A model generated the notes under the pieces. The model was not told where the DNA came from and did no database searches. It worked only from the letters and a program-made list of their open reading frames with translations. Made by a program: the position numbers and the translations under genes. From an uncultured Bacteroidales bacterium (lineage in GTDB: Bacteria; Bacteroidota; Bacteroidia; Bacteroidales; UBA3824): a DNA stretch of 64,000 nt. The stretch is from contig CALFIU010000176.1 in assembly GCA_937877455.1 (NCBI GenBank), positions 62,001 through 126,000 on the forward strand, in the 5' to 3' direction. The stretch's first letter is position 1, and each line of letters begins with the position of its first letter. Shown here one piece after another: positions 36,925 through 46,579 of this stretch.

Positions 36925-37056
36925 AACATTTTACTCATTTATAATTACACCTATAAGACGACAAAAAACGTTACATTGTTGTATTTTTTAAATTAAAAAA
37001 AGTTAAACATCAAAAGTTTTTTTTTCAAAAAAAAGATTATTATTAACAATAAGACC

Positions 37057-37064
37057 TAAATTTG
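37057..37064 (+). promoter_or_regulatory. Putative -7 box of the DUF4298 gene
   Basis: TAAATTTG is an exact TAnnTTTG match, 108 nt before the DUF4298 ATG. It implies a leader of about 100 nt. No clear -33 TTG. Confidence 0.4.
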
Positions 37065-37172
37065 CAAAAAACAAAAAAATTGAGATAACAAATACAGATA
37101 CACAAAATTACGGTCAATATTACAATAAAAAATAATATTTTCGACAAAAAGGCTAACTAAAAATAATTAACA

Positions 37173-37499
37173 ATGAACCAGTTGGAACGAATAGTAAAAA
37201 TGGAGGCAAACCTAAGCCAAGCACAAACCGCAATAAAAAAACTTCAAGAAGCATTAGAAGTTTTTAAAAAATCGCAACCTGGAATAGAAGAACTTAACAA
37301 ATACCTTGTAAGCCCAGAATTTAAAATAGATTTTAAAGCTGCCGAAAATGGTAAACTTCCCGTTGGACTTAGACACAGCCTACTATCAAAAAACGGTATT
37401 TCAAAAGCAGTAACCGAATATGGCGACTTATGTATGGAAATGATTGATAATGTAGAAGTTATATTCAAAGATTTTAAAGACAAAAAAATATATTTTTAG
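37173..37499 (+). CDS. DUF4298-family small cytoplasmic protein
   Basis: 108 residues. It has the DUF4298 pattern: an N-terminal ERIVKMEANLSQAQTAIKKL helix, then LEVFKKSQPGIEELNKYLVS and the GKLPVGLRHSLLSKNGI segment. No signal peptide. It lies 53 nt before the alpha-2-macroglobulin gene on the same strand and may be cotranscribed. Function is unknown. Confidence 0.75.
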   Translation: MNQLERIVKMEANLSQAQTAIKKLQEALEVFKKSQPGIEELNKYLVSPEFKIDFKAAENGKLPVGLRHSLLSKNGISKAVTEYGDLCMEMIDNVEVIFKDFKDKKIYF

Positions 37500-37552
37500 A
37501 TTATATAAACATTTTTATTAACCAATTTTTAACATCATAAAAAAAATTTTAT

Positions 37553-40500
37553 ATGAACAACAACATAAAAACAGCACTTATCTCAGTTGCAATGATAATA
37601 CCCACGGTTTTGGCAAGTTGTCTGTTAAAACAATCAAAACCAACAATCAATAGCAACAACCCTCAATTTGCATCATACATAAGTGGATATACACAAGGAC
37701 TTGTAAGCCGTAAGTCAACAATAAAAATAAAATTGCCCGACTATGCATCTCTAAAAAAAAATGCAAACAATATTCCGCAAGATTTATTCAGTTTTAGCCC
37801 ATCAATCAACGGAACGGTAAAATTAAACGATGACAACATTGTGGAATTTATCCCAAATGAATATCTCAAAAGCGGTGTCAACTATACTGGAGTATTTCAC
37901 CTAAACAAAATATGCGACGTTCCACAAAATTTAGAAGATTTTACATTCAACTTTGCCGCACCTAAGCAAGATTTTATAGTAAAAATAAATAATCAAAACA
38001 CCATAAACGCCCAAACTCTTGGATACCAACAAGTAGAAGGCACGGTAAATACAGCCGACGTTGAACTTATCGAAAATATACAAAAAACACTTTCTGCCAA
38101 ATATAACGATAGCAATGTAGCAATAAAATGGAACAACAACTCCGACAAAAAATTCAACTTTATAATTGATAGTCTGCCACGTGGCGTAAATAGCGGCAAA
38201 CTTATCATTAATTGGGATGGCTCACCAATAAAATCAGAAACTAAAGGTAAAACAGAAATAGAAATTCCTTCGTCAAACGATTTTAAAATACTCGATGTAA
38301 GTGCAGAAAATCAACAAATAACACTAATGTTTTCCGACCCAATTAAAAGCAGGCAAAACTTAAACGGATTGATAAAGTTATCCAACGAAGGCAACTACTC
38401 CAATAGTCATTTCTCCTACTCTATCAACGGCAATTGCATAAATATATACCCTTCAAATAAACATCTTGGACAAACCGAACTAAAAGTTTTTGCAGGAATA
38501 CAAAACTCTCTCGGCAAAAAAATCAACGAAGACAAAGTTTTCAATGTCAACCTTTCGATAAACAAACCTCAAGTACGCACCGTAAAATCTGGTTTTATTC
38601 TTCCAGAAAGCGGAGAAGGTCTTATTTACCCATTTGAAGCCATAAACTTAAAAGCCGTTGACGTAACAATAATAAAAATTTTTGGCAACAACGTTATCCG
38701 GTATATAAAAGACTCATACAGATCAACATTTGACCAAGCCAACGAGTATGAATTAAAACCTGTTGGCGTGCCAGTTTTAAGAAAAACCATACATCTTACC
38801 AACGATTACACCGAAGATTTATCAGAATGGAAACGATATAGTTTTAATCTTGCCGACCTTATCAAACCCGAAGAAGGCGCAATTTACAACATACAAATTT
38901 CGTTTAGACGTTGTCATGCAGTAATCGACTGCACAGAATGTGAAAGTTGCCAACAAGACGAATCCATTAGTTACAACAAAGACATAGATTTGGCTAATGA
39001 AGATTGGACACCATCAGAATACAACTCCAACGATAGTTACGAAGAATACGACTACGAAGAATACGACTACGAAGAATACGATTGGCGACACAGCGATGAC
39101 CCATGTTATAGTTCATATTACAGAAACGCTGGTATAAACCAAAATATCTTTGCATCTAATCTTGGAATAATTTGCAAACGAGGAAATGACAATTCCATAA
39201 CCGTATTTGTTACCAACCTCTTAACAGCCGAACCAGTATCAAACGCAGAAGTAGAACTCATCAGTTACCAAGAACAGGTATTAGCAACACAAAAAACCGA
39301 TAGAGAAGGCAAAATAAATTTTGGACAAAACAAACAAGCATGTTTTGCCGTAGCCAAACACGGTGATGATAGAGCATTTTTAAAACTTGCCGACGGCAAC
39401 TCTTTGTCGATGAGTCAGTTTGAAATAGGCGGGACGGAACTTTCTAACGGTATGCGCGGCTACATATACGGAGAACGCGGCGTTTGGCGACCCGGCGACA
39501 GCATTCACCTAACATTTATACTCAACGAAGACGAACTAAACCCGTTGCCACAAGGACACCCAATAACTCTCGAAGTTACCAACCCTCGCGGTCAAACCAT
39601 AGAAAACCGCACAATGCTAAAAAACAACCAAAATTTTTATGTATTCAATTTTGCAACAACTCAAGATGCCCCAACAGGCAACTATAACGCTAAAATAACA
39701 GTTGGAAATGCAAAATTTTTCAAAAAACTAAAAGTTGAAACTGTTAAACCCAATAGACTCAAAATAAACACTTCGTTTAACAATGAATACATCGGAAACG
39801 ATGAAAAAACAGTGTGCAACATAAATTCCACATGGCTTCACGGTGCTAAAGCATCAAACCTAAGAACAACGGTAGAAGTTTCGTTGCAAAAAACACCTAT
39901 AGTGTTTAAACAATGGGAAAAATACAACTTTAACAACGCAAGTCGAAACTATGAAGAAACAGAATTACACCAAATATTCGATGGAAAACTTGATGCCAAC
40001 GGCAACACAAGTTTCCAAACCACGCTAAAAAAAGATTTTATCACAGCAAAAGCAAACAAATACCTCGCAAAATTTATTGTAAAGGTTCACGAGCCTGGTG
40101 GCAGTTTTAGCATAGACCAAACTTCTATCGACTATTACCCTTATCAATACATGGTTGGAATTAAAACACCTGACGGAAACGATTACGGCTATCTTTCTAC
40201 AGACGAAAACCAAGCCATAGACATTGTAATAGTAGATAAAGACGGAAAAACCATAAGCCAAAACCACAACGTAGAAATGAAATTCTACAAACTACAATGG
40301 AGCAGTTGGTGGGAACAAGGCAACTATATACAAACAACACAAGAAAACCTACTCAAATGCGACACCTTAACCATTAACGGCAAAGGACAATGGTCTATTC
40401 GCGCAAACTATCCAGATTGGGGACGTTATTACATAACCGCACGCGACTTAGAAACAGGATACGAATCATCTACATTCATCTACATGGATTGGCCAAGCAC

Positions 40501-43192
40501 CTATGGACGTAGCCCAATATATAGCCAAGGTGCAACCCTTCTAAACTTATCAAGCGACAAAAAAACATACTCTGTAGGTGAAAAAATAAACATATCTATT
40601 CCAACGCCCGAAAACGGATACGCACTAATAAGCCTCGAAAATGGTAAAAGAGTAATAAGCACACAATGGATACCTACACAAAAAGGCACTACAACCTTTA
40701 GTACAACTGCAACAGAACAATTGTTGCCAGGATGCTATGTAAATGTAATGATGTTACAACCGCATTCCCAAACCATCAACGACCTTCCAATACGTATGTA
40801 CGGTGTATTGCCAATCAACATTGAAGACAAAAAAACAATACTAAAACCACAAATAGAAATGCCTGCCGACATAGAAGCAGAAAGCGAAGTAAAAATAACA
40901 ATCAGCGAGCAAGACAACAAAGAAATGACCTACACATTAGCAATTGTGGAAGATGGAATACTTGACATAACAAAATTTAAAACCCCAAATCCATGGTCAG
41001 CATTTTTCTCTCGCGAAGCTCTCGGTGTTAAAACTTGGGATATGTTCGACAACGTAATAGGTGCATTCGGCGGCAAAATAGAAAAAATATTTAGTATAGG
41101 TGGCGACGATGAAATTCAAAATAGTAGCAACGGACGTAAAGCAAATAGGTTTCAAACCGTAGCTATGTTTTATGGACCATTCACAATTAAAGGTGGCAAA
41201 CAAACCCACACAATTAAAATGCCCAAATATATAGGGTCGGTACGCACAATGGTGGTAGCAGGAAACGGAAAAGCATTCGGTAATGCAGAAAAAACATCCA
41301 CAGTTACCAAACCTCTTATGATTTATGGCAATATGCCAAGAACTCTAACACCAAACGACAAATTCAAACTTCCTGTTACAGTATTTGCAGGTAAAAACGA
41401 TGTCAAAAACGTTACAGTAACAGCCAAAGCCATTGAAGGTGTAAAAATAATAGGCGAAAATTCTAAACAAATAACCTTCAACGGCAACAGCGAACAAACT
41501 CCAACATTCGACATAATTACTGACGACAAAACTGGCATAGCAAAAGTAGAAGTTACAGCTACAAGCGGTAATCACAAATCGTCGTTTATAATAGAAACAA
41601 ATATCCATGATGCTGTTCCAGAAGAAGTTAGAATGTCAACCATTGCTGTTAATCCAGGTCAAACAGTAGAAATTCCTATAAACACATTTGGACGGCAAGG
41701 TACCAATAGAGCCACGGCAAATATATCTACAATGATACCGTTCAACTTTCAAGGTCGCCTCGACAACCTAATCGCATATCCGCACGGTTGTCTTGAACAA
41801 ACCATCTCTAAGGCTTTTCCGCAATTATACCTTAATACAATGACACAAATTGACGAAAATGCAAAAGCCGATGCTGAACAAAATATAAAAACTGCCATTA
41901 AAAAAGTTATATCTCAACAATCATATAGCGGCGGACTAACTTATTGGCCAGGAGAAACATACACCGACAATTGGGTAACATCATACGCAGGACAATTTAT
42001 GCTTGAGGCTAAGAAAAAAGGGTACGACATTCCCGATAAATTTTTCAACGCATGGAAAACCTACCAAAGAAAACAATCAGAAAATTGGTATCATAGCAAT
42101 TTTGGTTCATACATGGAGCAATCATACCGACTTTACACAATGGCATTGGCAGGACAACCTCTCCTTGGCGCAATGAACAGACTAAAAGAATTGCCCAATC
42201 TCCCCGATGCTGCAAAATATCATCTTGCTGCAGCTTATAGCGCGGCAGGAAAAAAATCTGTTGCAGAAAGCATGATAAACGCCATTGCAGGATATAGTAC
42301 AGGCTCGCCACAATACAACGATGGCACATACGGTTCACAAACTCGTAACATGGCTATAATACTCCAAGCTCTCACCGAAAATGGTCAGCAAGAAAAAGCT
42401 TTTAAAGTGGCTAAATATCTGTCTCAACAGTTCAACAATAATAATTTTTATAATACACAAACCACAGCATTCGTGTTGATGGCAATGAGCAAATATTACG
42501 AAAAATACAATCCAGCCAACAACATTAATGGAGTATATAGCTGGCAAGGCAAACAAAATACACTAAAAACCAACCAACCTACAGCTACCATAAACGTACC
42601 TCTAAAAAACACCAACGACAAGATTCTAAAATTCACAAACAACGGCAACGGTGTAGTTTATGTAGAATTATCCGTTAAAGGAACACCGCAAGCAGGCAAA
42701 GAAACTGTTGGCAATAATGTATTAAGTACAAAAATTAAATATACAATCGATGGAAAAGAAATATCACCATCGCAAATAAAACAAGGTACAGACTTTACTG
42801 TTGAAGTGGAAGTAACCAACAACGGTATCAAAAAATACGACAATATTTCACTTATGCAAATATTTCCTTCTGGTTGGGAAATTGTAAATGGTCGAATATT
42901 TGAAAACCCAAACAACCATAATAACTACGACAACGAAGAAGATGAGTATGAGTATGACTATGACTACGACAACTACAACCAACGTGCAGTAATCAGATAC
43001 ACTGATATTCGCGATGATAGGGTTTGCAATTATTTCAGCCTTCCAGCACACGCTAAAGCAATAATAAAAGTAAACCTAAACGCCTCATACATTGGAGAAT
43101 ACTATCTTCCTGGTATTGTTTGCGAAGATATGTACGACAATTCGGTTTATGCGAAAACTCAAGGTATGAAGACAATTGTAATTGAAAATTAA
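37553..43192 (+). CDS. Bacterial alpha-2-macroglobulin lipoprotein with intact thioester
   Basis: 1,879 residues. Lipoprotein signal ending VLASC (Cys23). A series of macroglobulin beta domains follows; MG3-like and bait regions are in the middle (GYIYGERGVWRPGDSIHLTF is the conserved A2M family segment), then SDKKTYSVGEKINISI, the A2M domain, and the thioester YPHGCLEQT with Cys1413 and Gln1416 intact (codons near 41789). The thioester lets such proteins trap proteases covalently when the bait is cut. Two acidic Asp/Glu/Tyr-rich tracts occur, at about residues 483-505 and near 1790. The usual penicillin-binding protein PBP1C partner of bacterial A2M is not adjacent. It is attached to a membrane by the N-terminal lipid. 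Confidence 0.92.
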   Translation: MNNNIKTALISVAMIIPTVLASCLLKQSKPTINSNNPQFASYISGYTQGLVSRKSTIKIKLPDYASLKKNANNIPQDLFSFSPSINGTVKLNDDNIVEFIPNEYLKSGVNYTGVFHLNKICDVPQNLEDFTFNFAAPKQDFIVKINNQNTINAQTLGYQQVEGTVNTADVELIENIQKTLSAKYNDSNVAIKWNNNSDKKFNFIIDSLPRGVNSGKLIINWDGSPIKSETKGKTEIEIPSSNDFKILDVSAENQQITLMFSDPIKSRQNLNGLIKLSNEGNYSNSHFSYSINGNCINIYPSNKHLGQTELKVFAGIQNSLGKKINEDKVFNVNLSINKPQVRTVKSGFILPESGEGLIYPFEAINLKAVDVTIIKIFGNNVIRYIKDSYRSTFDQANEYELKPVGVPVLRKTIHLTNDYTEDLSEWKRYSFNLADLIKPEEGAIYNIQISFRRCHAVIDCTECESCQQDESISYNKDIDLANEDWTPSEYNSNDSYEEYDYEEYDYEEYDWRHSDDPCYSSYYRNAGINQNIFASNLGIICKRGNDNSITVFVTNLLTAEPVSNAEVELISYQEQVLATQKTDREGKINFGQNKQACFAVAKHGDDRAFLKLADGNSLSMSQFEIGGTELSNGMRGYIYGERGVWRPGDSIHLTFILNEDELNPLPQGHPITLEVTNPRGQTIENRTMLKNNQNFYVFNFATTQDAPTGNYNAKITVGNAKFFKKLKVETVKPNRLKINTSFNNEYIGNDEKTVCNINSTWLHGAKASNLRTTVEVSLQKTPIVFKQWEKYNFNNASRNYEETELHQIFDGKLDANGNTSFQTTLKKDFITAKANKYLAKFIVKVHEPGGSFSIDQTSIDYYPYQYMVGIKTPDGNDYGYLSTDENQAIDIVIVDKDGKTISQNHNVEMKFYKLQWSSWWEQGNYIQTTQENLLKCDTLTINGKGQWSIRANYPDWGRYYITARDLETGYESSTFIYMDWPSTYGRSPIYSQGATLLNLSSDKKTYSVGEKINISIPTPENGYALISLENGKRVISTQWIPTQKGTTTFSTTATEQLLPGCYVNVMMLQPHSQTINDLPIRMYGVLPINIEDKKTILKPQIEMPADIEAESEVKITISEQDNKEMTYTLAIVEDGILDITKFKTPNPWSAFFSREALGVKTWDMFDNVIGAFGGKIEKIFSIGGDDEIQNSSNGRKANRFQTVAMFYGPFTIKGGKQTHTIKMPKYIGSVRTMVVAGNGKAFGNAEKTSTVTKPLMIYGNMPRTLTPNDKFKLPVTVFAGKNDVKNVTVTAKAIEGVKIIGENSKQITFNGNSEQTPTFDIITDDKTGIAKVEVTATSGNHKSSFIIETNIHDAVPEEVRMSTIAVNPGQTVEIPINTFGRQGTNRATANISTMIPFNFQGRLDNLIAYPHGCLEQTISKAFPQLYLNTMTQIDENAKADAEQNIKTAIKKVISQQSYSGGLTYWPGETYTDNWVTSYAGQFMLEAKKKGYDIPDKFFNAWKTYQRKQSENWYHSNFGSYMEQSYRLYTMALAGQPLLGAMNRLKELPNLPDAAKYHLAAAYSAAGKKSVAESMINAIAGYSTGSPQYNDGTYGSQTRNMAIILQALTENGQQEKAFKVAKYLSQQFNNNNFYNTQTTAFVLMAMSKYYEKYNPANNINGVYSWQGKQNTLKTNQPTATINVPLKNTNDKILKFTNNGNGVVYVELSVKGTPQAGKETVGNNVLSTKIKYTIDGKEISPSQIKQGTDFTVEVEVTNNGIKKYDNISLMQIFPSGWEIVNGRIFENPNNHNNYDNEEDEYEYDYDYDNYNQRAVIRYTDIRDDRVCNYFSLPAHAKAIIKVNLNASYIGEYYLPGIVCEDMYDNSVYAKTQGMKTIVIEN

Positions 43193-43200
43193 TATTTTAA

Positions 43201-43246
43201 GGTAGGTTGAGAATTTGACATTACCAAAACACTTTTTCAACCTACC
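43201..43246 (+). other. Hairpin after the alpha-2-macroglobulin gene
   Basis: GGTAGGTTGA at 43201-43210 is the exact complement of TCAACCTACC at 43237-43246, with a long 26-nt loop. There is no clear T run, so it is listed as a hairpin rather than a firm terminator. It separates the A2M gene from repeat copy C. Confidence 0.4.
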
Positions 43247-43254
43247 AAATTAAA

Positions 43255-43377
43255 GGGGAGTTCTAAAAATTAGATTTTTCAAGGCGTATGAAATCGAAAA
43301 AAGCGCAGTTTACTGATTGTAAATGAGCATTTTTAAGATTGAAATACAACGCAGAAAAAGCAATTTTTAGCCCCCCC
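43255..43377 (+). repeat. Dispersed intergenic repeat, copy C (123 bp)
   Basis: Starts GGGGAGTTCTAAAAATTAG like copies B and D; the right end is altered to AATTTTTAGCCCCCCC, so the terminal pairing is weaker. The core matches the other copies, with one small change (GCATTTTTAAGATTG). It lies 62 nt after the A2M stop and 55 nt before the alpha/beta hydrolase start, in their direction. Confidence 0.92.
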
Positions 43378-43432
43378 GTAAAATTTGGCTTATTTATTGT
43401 AAAATATTATCGGATAAAACAAAACAACAAAA

Positions 43433-44257
43433 ATGAAACACATTCTATTAATAACAGCATTATTTATGCTTCAAGCTCTAAATTTGTCGGCTACAGAAGA
43501 AAACGTAACAATAGAAGGCGCAACAGGCAAACTATCCGCCACAATACAATGCCCAGAAATATCAGAAAAACAAAAAATACCACTTGTTGTACTTTGTCAT
43601 GGTTTTGGTGGCAACAAAAACGGTAAAATAGAAAAAATGCTTGCCGATGAACTTGAAAAAAATGGCATAGCGAGCATTAGGTTCGATTTCAACGGACACG
43701 GAGAAAGCGAAGGCAAAATGGAAAACATGACCGTAGCCAACGAAATAAAAGATGCAATCGCAGTAGTAGAATACGCGCATAGTCTCAACTACGTAAAATC
43801 CATATCACTTAGCGGACACTCTCAAGGCGGTGTTGTAGCTGGTATGGCAGCAGCTGCACTTGGCAAAAAAGAAATAAAAGCATTATGCCTGATGGCTCCT
43901 GCTGCTGTACTTCGAGAAGATGCAATACGAGGATGTACATTTGGCGCAAAATACGACCCTCATAACCCTCCAGAAGTAGTTAAACTACCTGGTGGCAACA
44001 AAATTGGACGCGAATACATAAAAATTGCTTTCATGCTTGATATTTTTGGTATTTCAAAAGACTACACTGGTAGGGTTTGCCTAATTCATGGAACTGGCGA
44101 CAAAATAGTACCATTTTCTTATTCAGAACATTACAAAGAAATTTATGGAGTTAATGCTGAGTTAAACATACTTGAAAATTACGACCACAGTTTTTCTCAA
44201 GACTTACCAAATGCAGTAAGAATAGCAACAGAATTTTTCAAACATCAACTATTGTAA
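43433..44257 (+). CDS. Exported alpha/beta hydrolase
   Basis: 274 residues with a signal peptide (MKHILLITALFMLQALNLSA). Alpha/beta-hydrolase landmarks: oxyanion LCHGFGGNKNG, nucleophile Ser in LSGHSQGGVV, acid in GTGDKIVP, His in NYDHSFS. The order and size resemble cinnamoyl/feruloyl-esterase-like and serine aminopeptidase (DUF/peptidase S9-like) members, so the substrate is unknown. Repeat copy C lies upstream; a terminator lies just downstream, so it is monocistronic. Confidence 0.87.
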   Translation: MKHILLITALFMLQALNLSATEENVTIEGATGKLSATIQCPEISEKQKIPLVVLCHGFGGNKNGKIEKMLADELEKNGIASIRFDFNGHGESEGKMENMTVANEIKDAIAVVEYAHSLNYVKSISLSGHSQGGVVAGMAAAALGKKEIKALCLMAPAAVLREDAIRGCTFGAKYDPHNPPEVVKLPGGNKIGREYIKIAFMLDIFGISKDYTGRVCLIHGTGDKIVPFSYSEHYKEIYGVNAELNILENYDHSFSQDLPNAVRIATEFFKHQLL

Positions 44258-44268
44258 AATATAAGCAT

Positions 44269-44302
44269 AAAAATGTTGGGATTTGTTCCCAACATTTTTT
44301 TT
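44269..44302 (+). terminator. Intrinsic terminator of the alpha/beta hydrolase
   Basis: AAAAATGTTGGG (44269-44280) pairs with CCCAACATTTTT (44288-44299), 7-nt loop, T run after it, 11 nt past the stop codon. Confidence 0.85.
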
Positions 44303-44408
44303 ATATACCACACACACAAACAAATCTTTATTAATAAGAAAAAAAACAAATAACATGTATAAAGCAAAAATTTACACAAAATAAACATAATAACCAACAA
44401 AAAAAGTG

Positions 44409-44416
44409 TAATTTTG
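44409..44416 (+). promoter_or_regulatory. Putative -7 box of the nucleotide-sugar dehydratase gene
   Basis: TAATTTTG, an exact consensus match, 60 nt before the ATG at 44477. A leader of about 50 nt is implied. Confidence 0.42.
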
Positions 44417-44476
44417 CAGCGTTTTGTATAAAAAACTATAAAACAAAACAAATATAGCCTAAAACTAAAAGGAATT

Positions 44477-46507
44477 ATGTTTAAGATAAAGTTTTCAACA
44501 GTTCACGCACCACGTTGGATGGTATTAACAATAGATGTCATCATTGTATGTGTTTCAATTCTAATTAGTTATCTACTAAGATTTAATTTTTCGTTTGCAG
44601 AAACACTTGCTACCAACCTAAGTTATGCTTTTGCATTTATACTACCTACAAGACTTGTAAGTTTTTTAATATCAAAAACATACACTGGCATAATCCGTTA
44701 TACGTCCACCAATGATGTTATACGCATTGTATCAACCATAATGGCAGGTTCGGCAGCAATTATGACACTAAGTTTTCTTGCTCACCAATTTGGATTAACA
44801 GCAGGCAGACTGCCACTTACAATAATAGTTTCTGAAAGCATAATAACAATGTCCATAATGACGGTATCGAGATTTGTTGTAAAAACCCTATACCTTGAAC
44901 ATAACATCAATAACCACTCTGCCAAGCAAAACGTTTTAATTTATGGAGCAAACGAATTTGCTTTAACTACCAAAAGAACACTTGACCGCGATGCAGGCAC
45001 AAACTACAAAGTAGTTGCTTTCATAGACAACAACAACGCTCTAACTGGCAAAAGCATAGATGGTGTAAATATTTATGACTATAATGATTTGGAGATGGTT
45101 ATAGAAAAATATAACGTAGAAAACCTCATTATAGCAGGTAAAATAAGCAGCAAAACTCGAAAACAAAGCATCATTGACTTATGCTTAAACAAAAATATAA
45201 AAGTATTGTCAACCCCAACAGTAAACGAATGGACTAACGGTGAATTGTCGTTTAAACAAATACGAAACATAAAAATAGAAGATCTTTTAGAAAGAGACCC
45301 CATAAAACTTGACGAAATAAAAATTCGCAAAGATATTGTCAATAAAATAGTTATGGTTACTGGTGCAGCAGGAAGCATTGGTAGCGAAATTGTTAGACAA
45401 TTAACAAAATTCAACCCACAAAAAATAATAATCTTCGACCAAGCCGAATCACCACTCTACGACCTCGAATTAGAATTACGAGAAAAACTCAATTTCTACA
45501 ATTTTGAGATAGTAATAGGCGACATCACCGACGAAGTAAGATTAACAAAAACATTTGAAACATTCCATCCAGTAATAGTTTACCACGCAGCAGCTTACAA
45601 ACACGTACCAATGATGGAAAACAATCCATCTCAAGCAATATCCAACAACGTTTTTGGAACAAAGTTGTTAGCAGACTTTGCAGTTAAATATAGAGTTTCA
45701 AAATTTGTAATGGTATCAACCGACAAAGCTGTTAATCCAACCAACGTAATGGGAGCATCTAAAAGAATATGCGAAATATACACTCAATCGTTAAATACAC
45801 TATTCCCTACAAAATTCATAACTACAAGATTCGGCAACGTACTCGGAAGTAACGGAAGCGTAATTCCAAGATTCAAAGCACAGATAGAATCAGGAGGGCC
45901 AATTACAGTAACACACCCAGAAATAACTCGCTTTTTTATGACTATACCAGAAGCGTGTCAACTTGTTTTACAAGCAGGTACACTTGGCAACGGAGGCGAA
46001 ATTTTTATATTCGACATGGGCAAATCAGTGAAAATTATAGATTTAGCAAAAAAAATGATAAAACTGTCGGGGCTTACACTCGGCAAAGATATACAAATAC
46101 AATTCACTGGACTACGTCCTGGCGAAAAACTCTACGAAGAAGTGCTTAACGATAAAGAGAAAACCTTGCCAACAACACATTCACAAATAATGGTAGCAAA
46201 GGTAAGAAAATACAATTTTGCTCAAGTGTCAGCACAAATTTCAGAACTAATAGAACTTGTTAAAACTCAAGACAACTTTAAAATAGTTGCAAAGATGAAA
46301 CAAATAGTTCCTGAATTTAAAAGCGAAAATTCTATCTACGAAGAACTTGATAACCAAACAACTATCAACACAAACATAGCTGAAATTAACAATGAAAAAT
46401 CAACGGAAGAAGATCTAAGCCAACAGAACCTCAAACAACCAATGGTTTCTGTAATAGGCTCAAAAAATACAATGTCAATAGGTAAAAAATTTACACTTAT
46501 AAGATAA
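44477..46507 (+). CDS. CapD/WbpM-type membrane nucleotide-sugar 4,6-dehydratase
   Basis: 676 residues. Four N-terminal membrane segments (about 20-135), a first Rossmann-like domain with IYGANEFALTT, then the catalytic extended short-chain dehydrogenase domain with VTGAAGSIGSEIVRQL (NAD-binding), YHAAAYKHVPMMENNP, and MVSTDKAVNPTNVMGASKR (the family's Thr/Asp/Lys with Met replacing the catalytic Tyr, as in WbpM/CapD-type large dehydratases). The expected reaction is UDP-GlcNAc 4,6-dehydration for capsule, O-antigen or glycoprotein sugars. No other polysaccharide genes are adjacent here. Confidence 0.92.
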   Translation: MFKIKFSTVHAPRWMVLTIDVIIVCVSILISYLLRFNFSFAETLATNLSYAFAFILPTRLVSFLISKTYTGIIRYTSTNDVIRIVSTIMAGSAAIMTLSFLAHQFGLTAGRLPLTIIVSESIITMSIMTVSRFVVKTLYLEHNINNHSAKQNVLIYGANEFALTTKRTLDRDAGTNYKVVAFIDNNNALTGKSIDGVNIYDYNDLEMVIEKYNVENLIIAGKISSKTRKQSIIDLCLNKNIKVLSTPTVNEWTNGELSFKQIRNIKIEDLLERDPIKLDEIKIRKDIVNKIVMVTGAAGSIGSEIVRQLTKFNPQKIIIFDQAESPLYDLELELREKLNFYNFEIVIGDITDEVRLTKTFETFHPVIVYHAAAYKHVPMMENNPSQAISNNVFGTKLLADFAVKYRVSKFVMVSTDKAVNPTNVMGASKRICEIYTQSLNTLFPTKFITTRFGNVLGSNGSVIPRFKAQIESGGPITVTHPEITRFFMTIPEACQLVLQAGTLGNGGEIFIFDMGKSVKIIDLAKKMIKLSGLTLGKDIQIQFTGLRPGEKLYEEVLNDKEKTLPTTHSQIMVAKVRKYNFAQVSAQISELIELVKTQDNFKIVAKMKQIVPEFKSENSIYEELDNQTTINTNIAEINNEKSTEEDLSQQNLKQPMVSVIGSKNTMSIGKKFTLIR

Positions 46508-46579
46508 CATTTGCATACAAACTACTTCATTTAGCATTTGTATATCCATTTGATGATGAATTTGGTATTATTTGTTTTA

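Noticed and set aside
39040..39090. Tandem repeat in the A2M gene (GAAGAATACGACTAC units) as a possible CRISPR-like or regulatory repeat
   Set aside because: The units are in frame and encode an Asp/Glu/Tyr tract; no spacers. It is a coding low-complexity repeat.
43339..43626. Plus-strand ORF beginning inside repeat copy C
   Set aside because: It starts in the repeat and overlaps the alpha/beta hydrolase in another frame; no protein-like composition.
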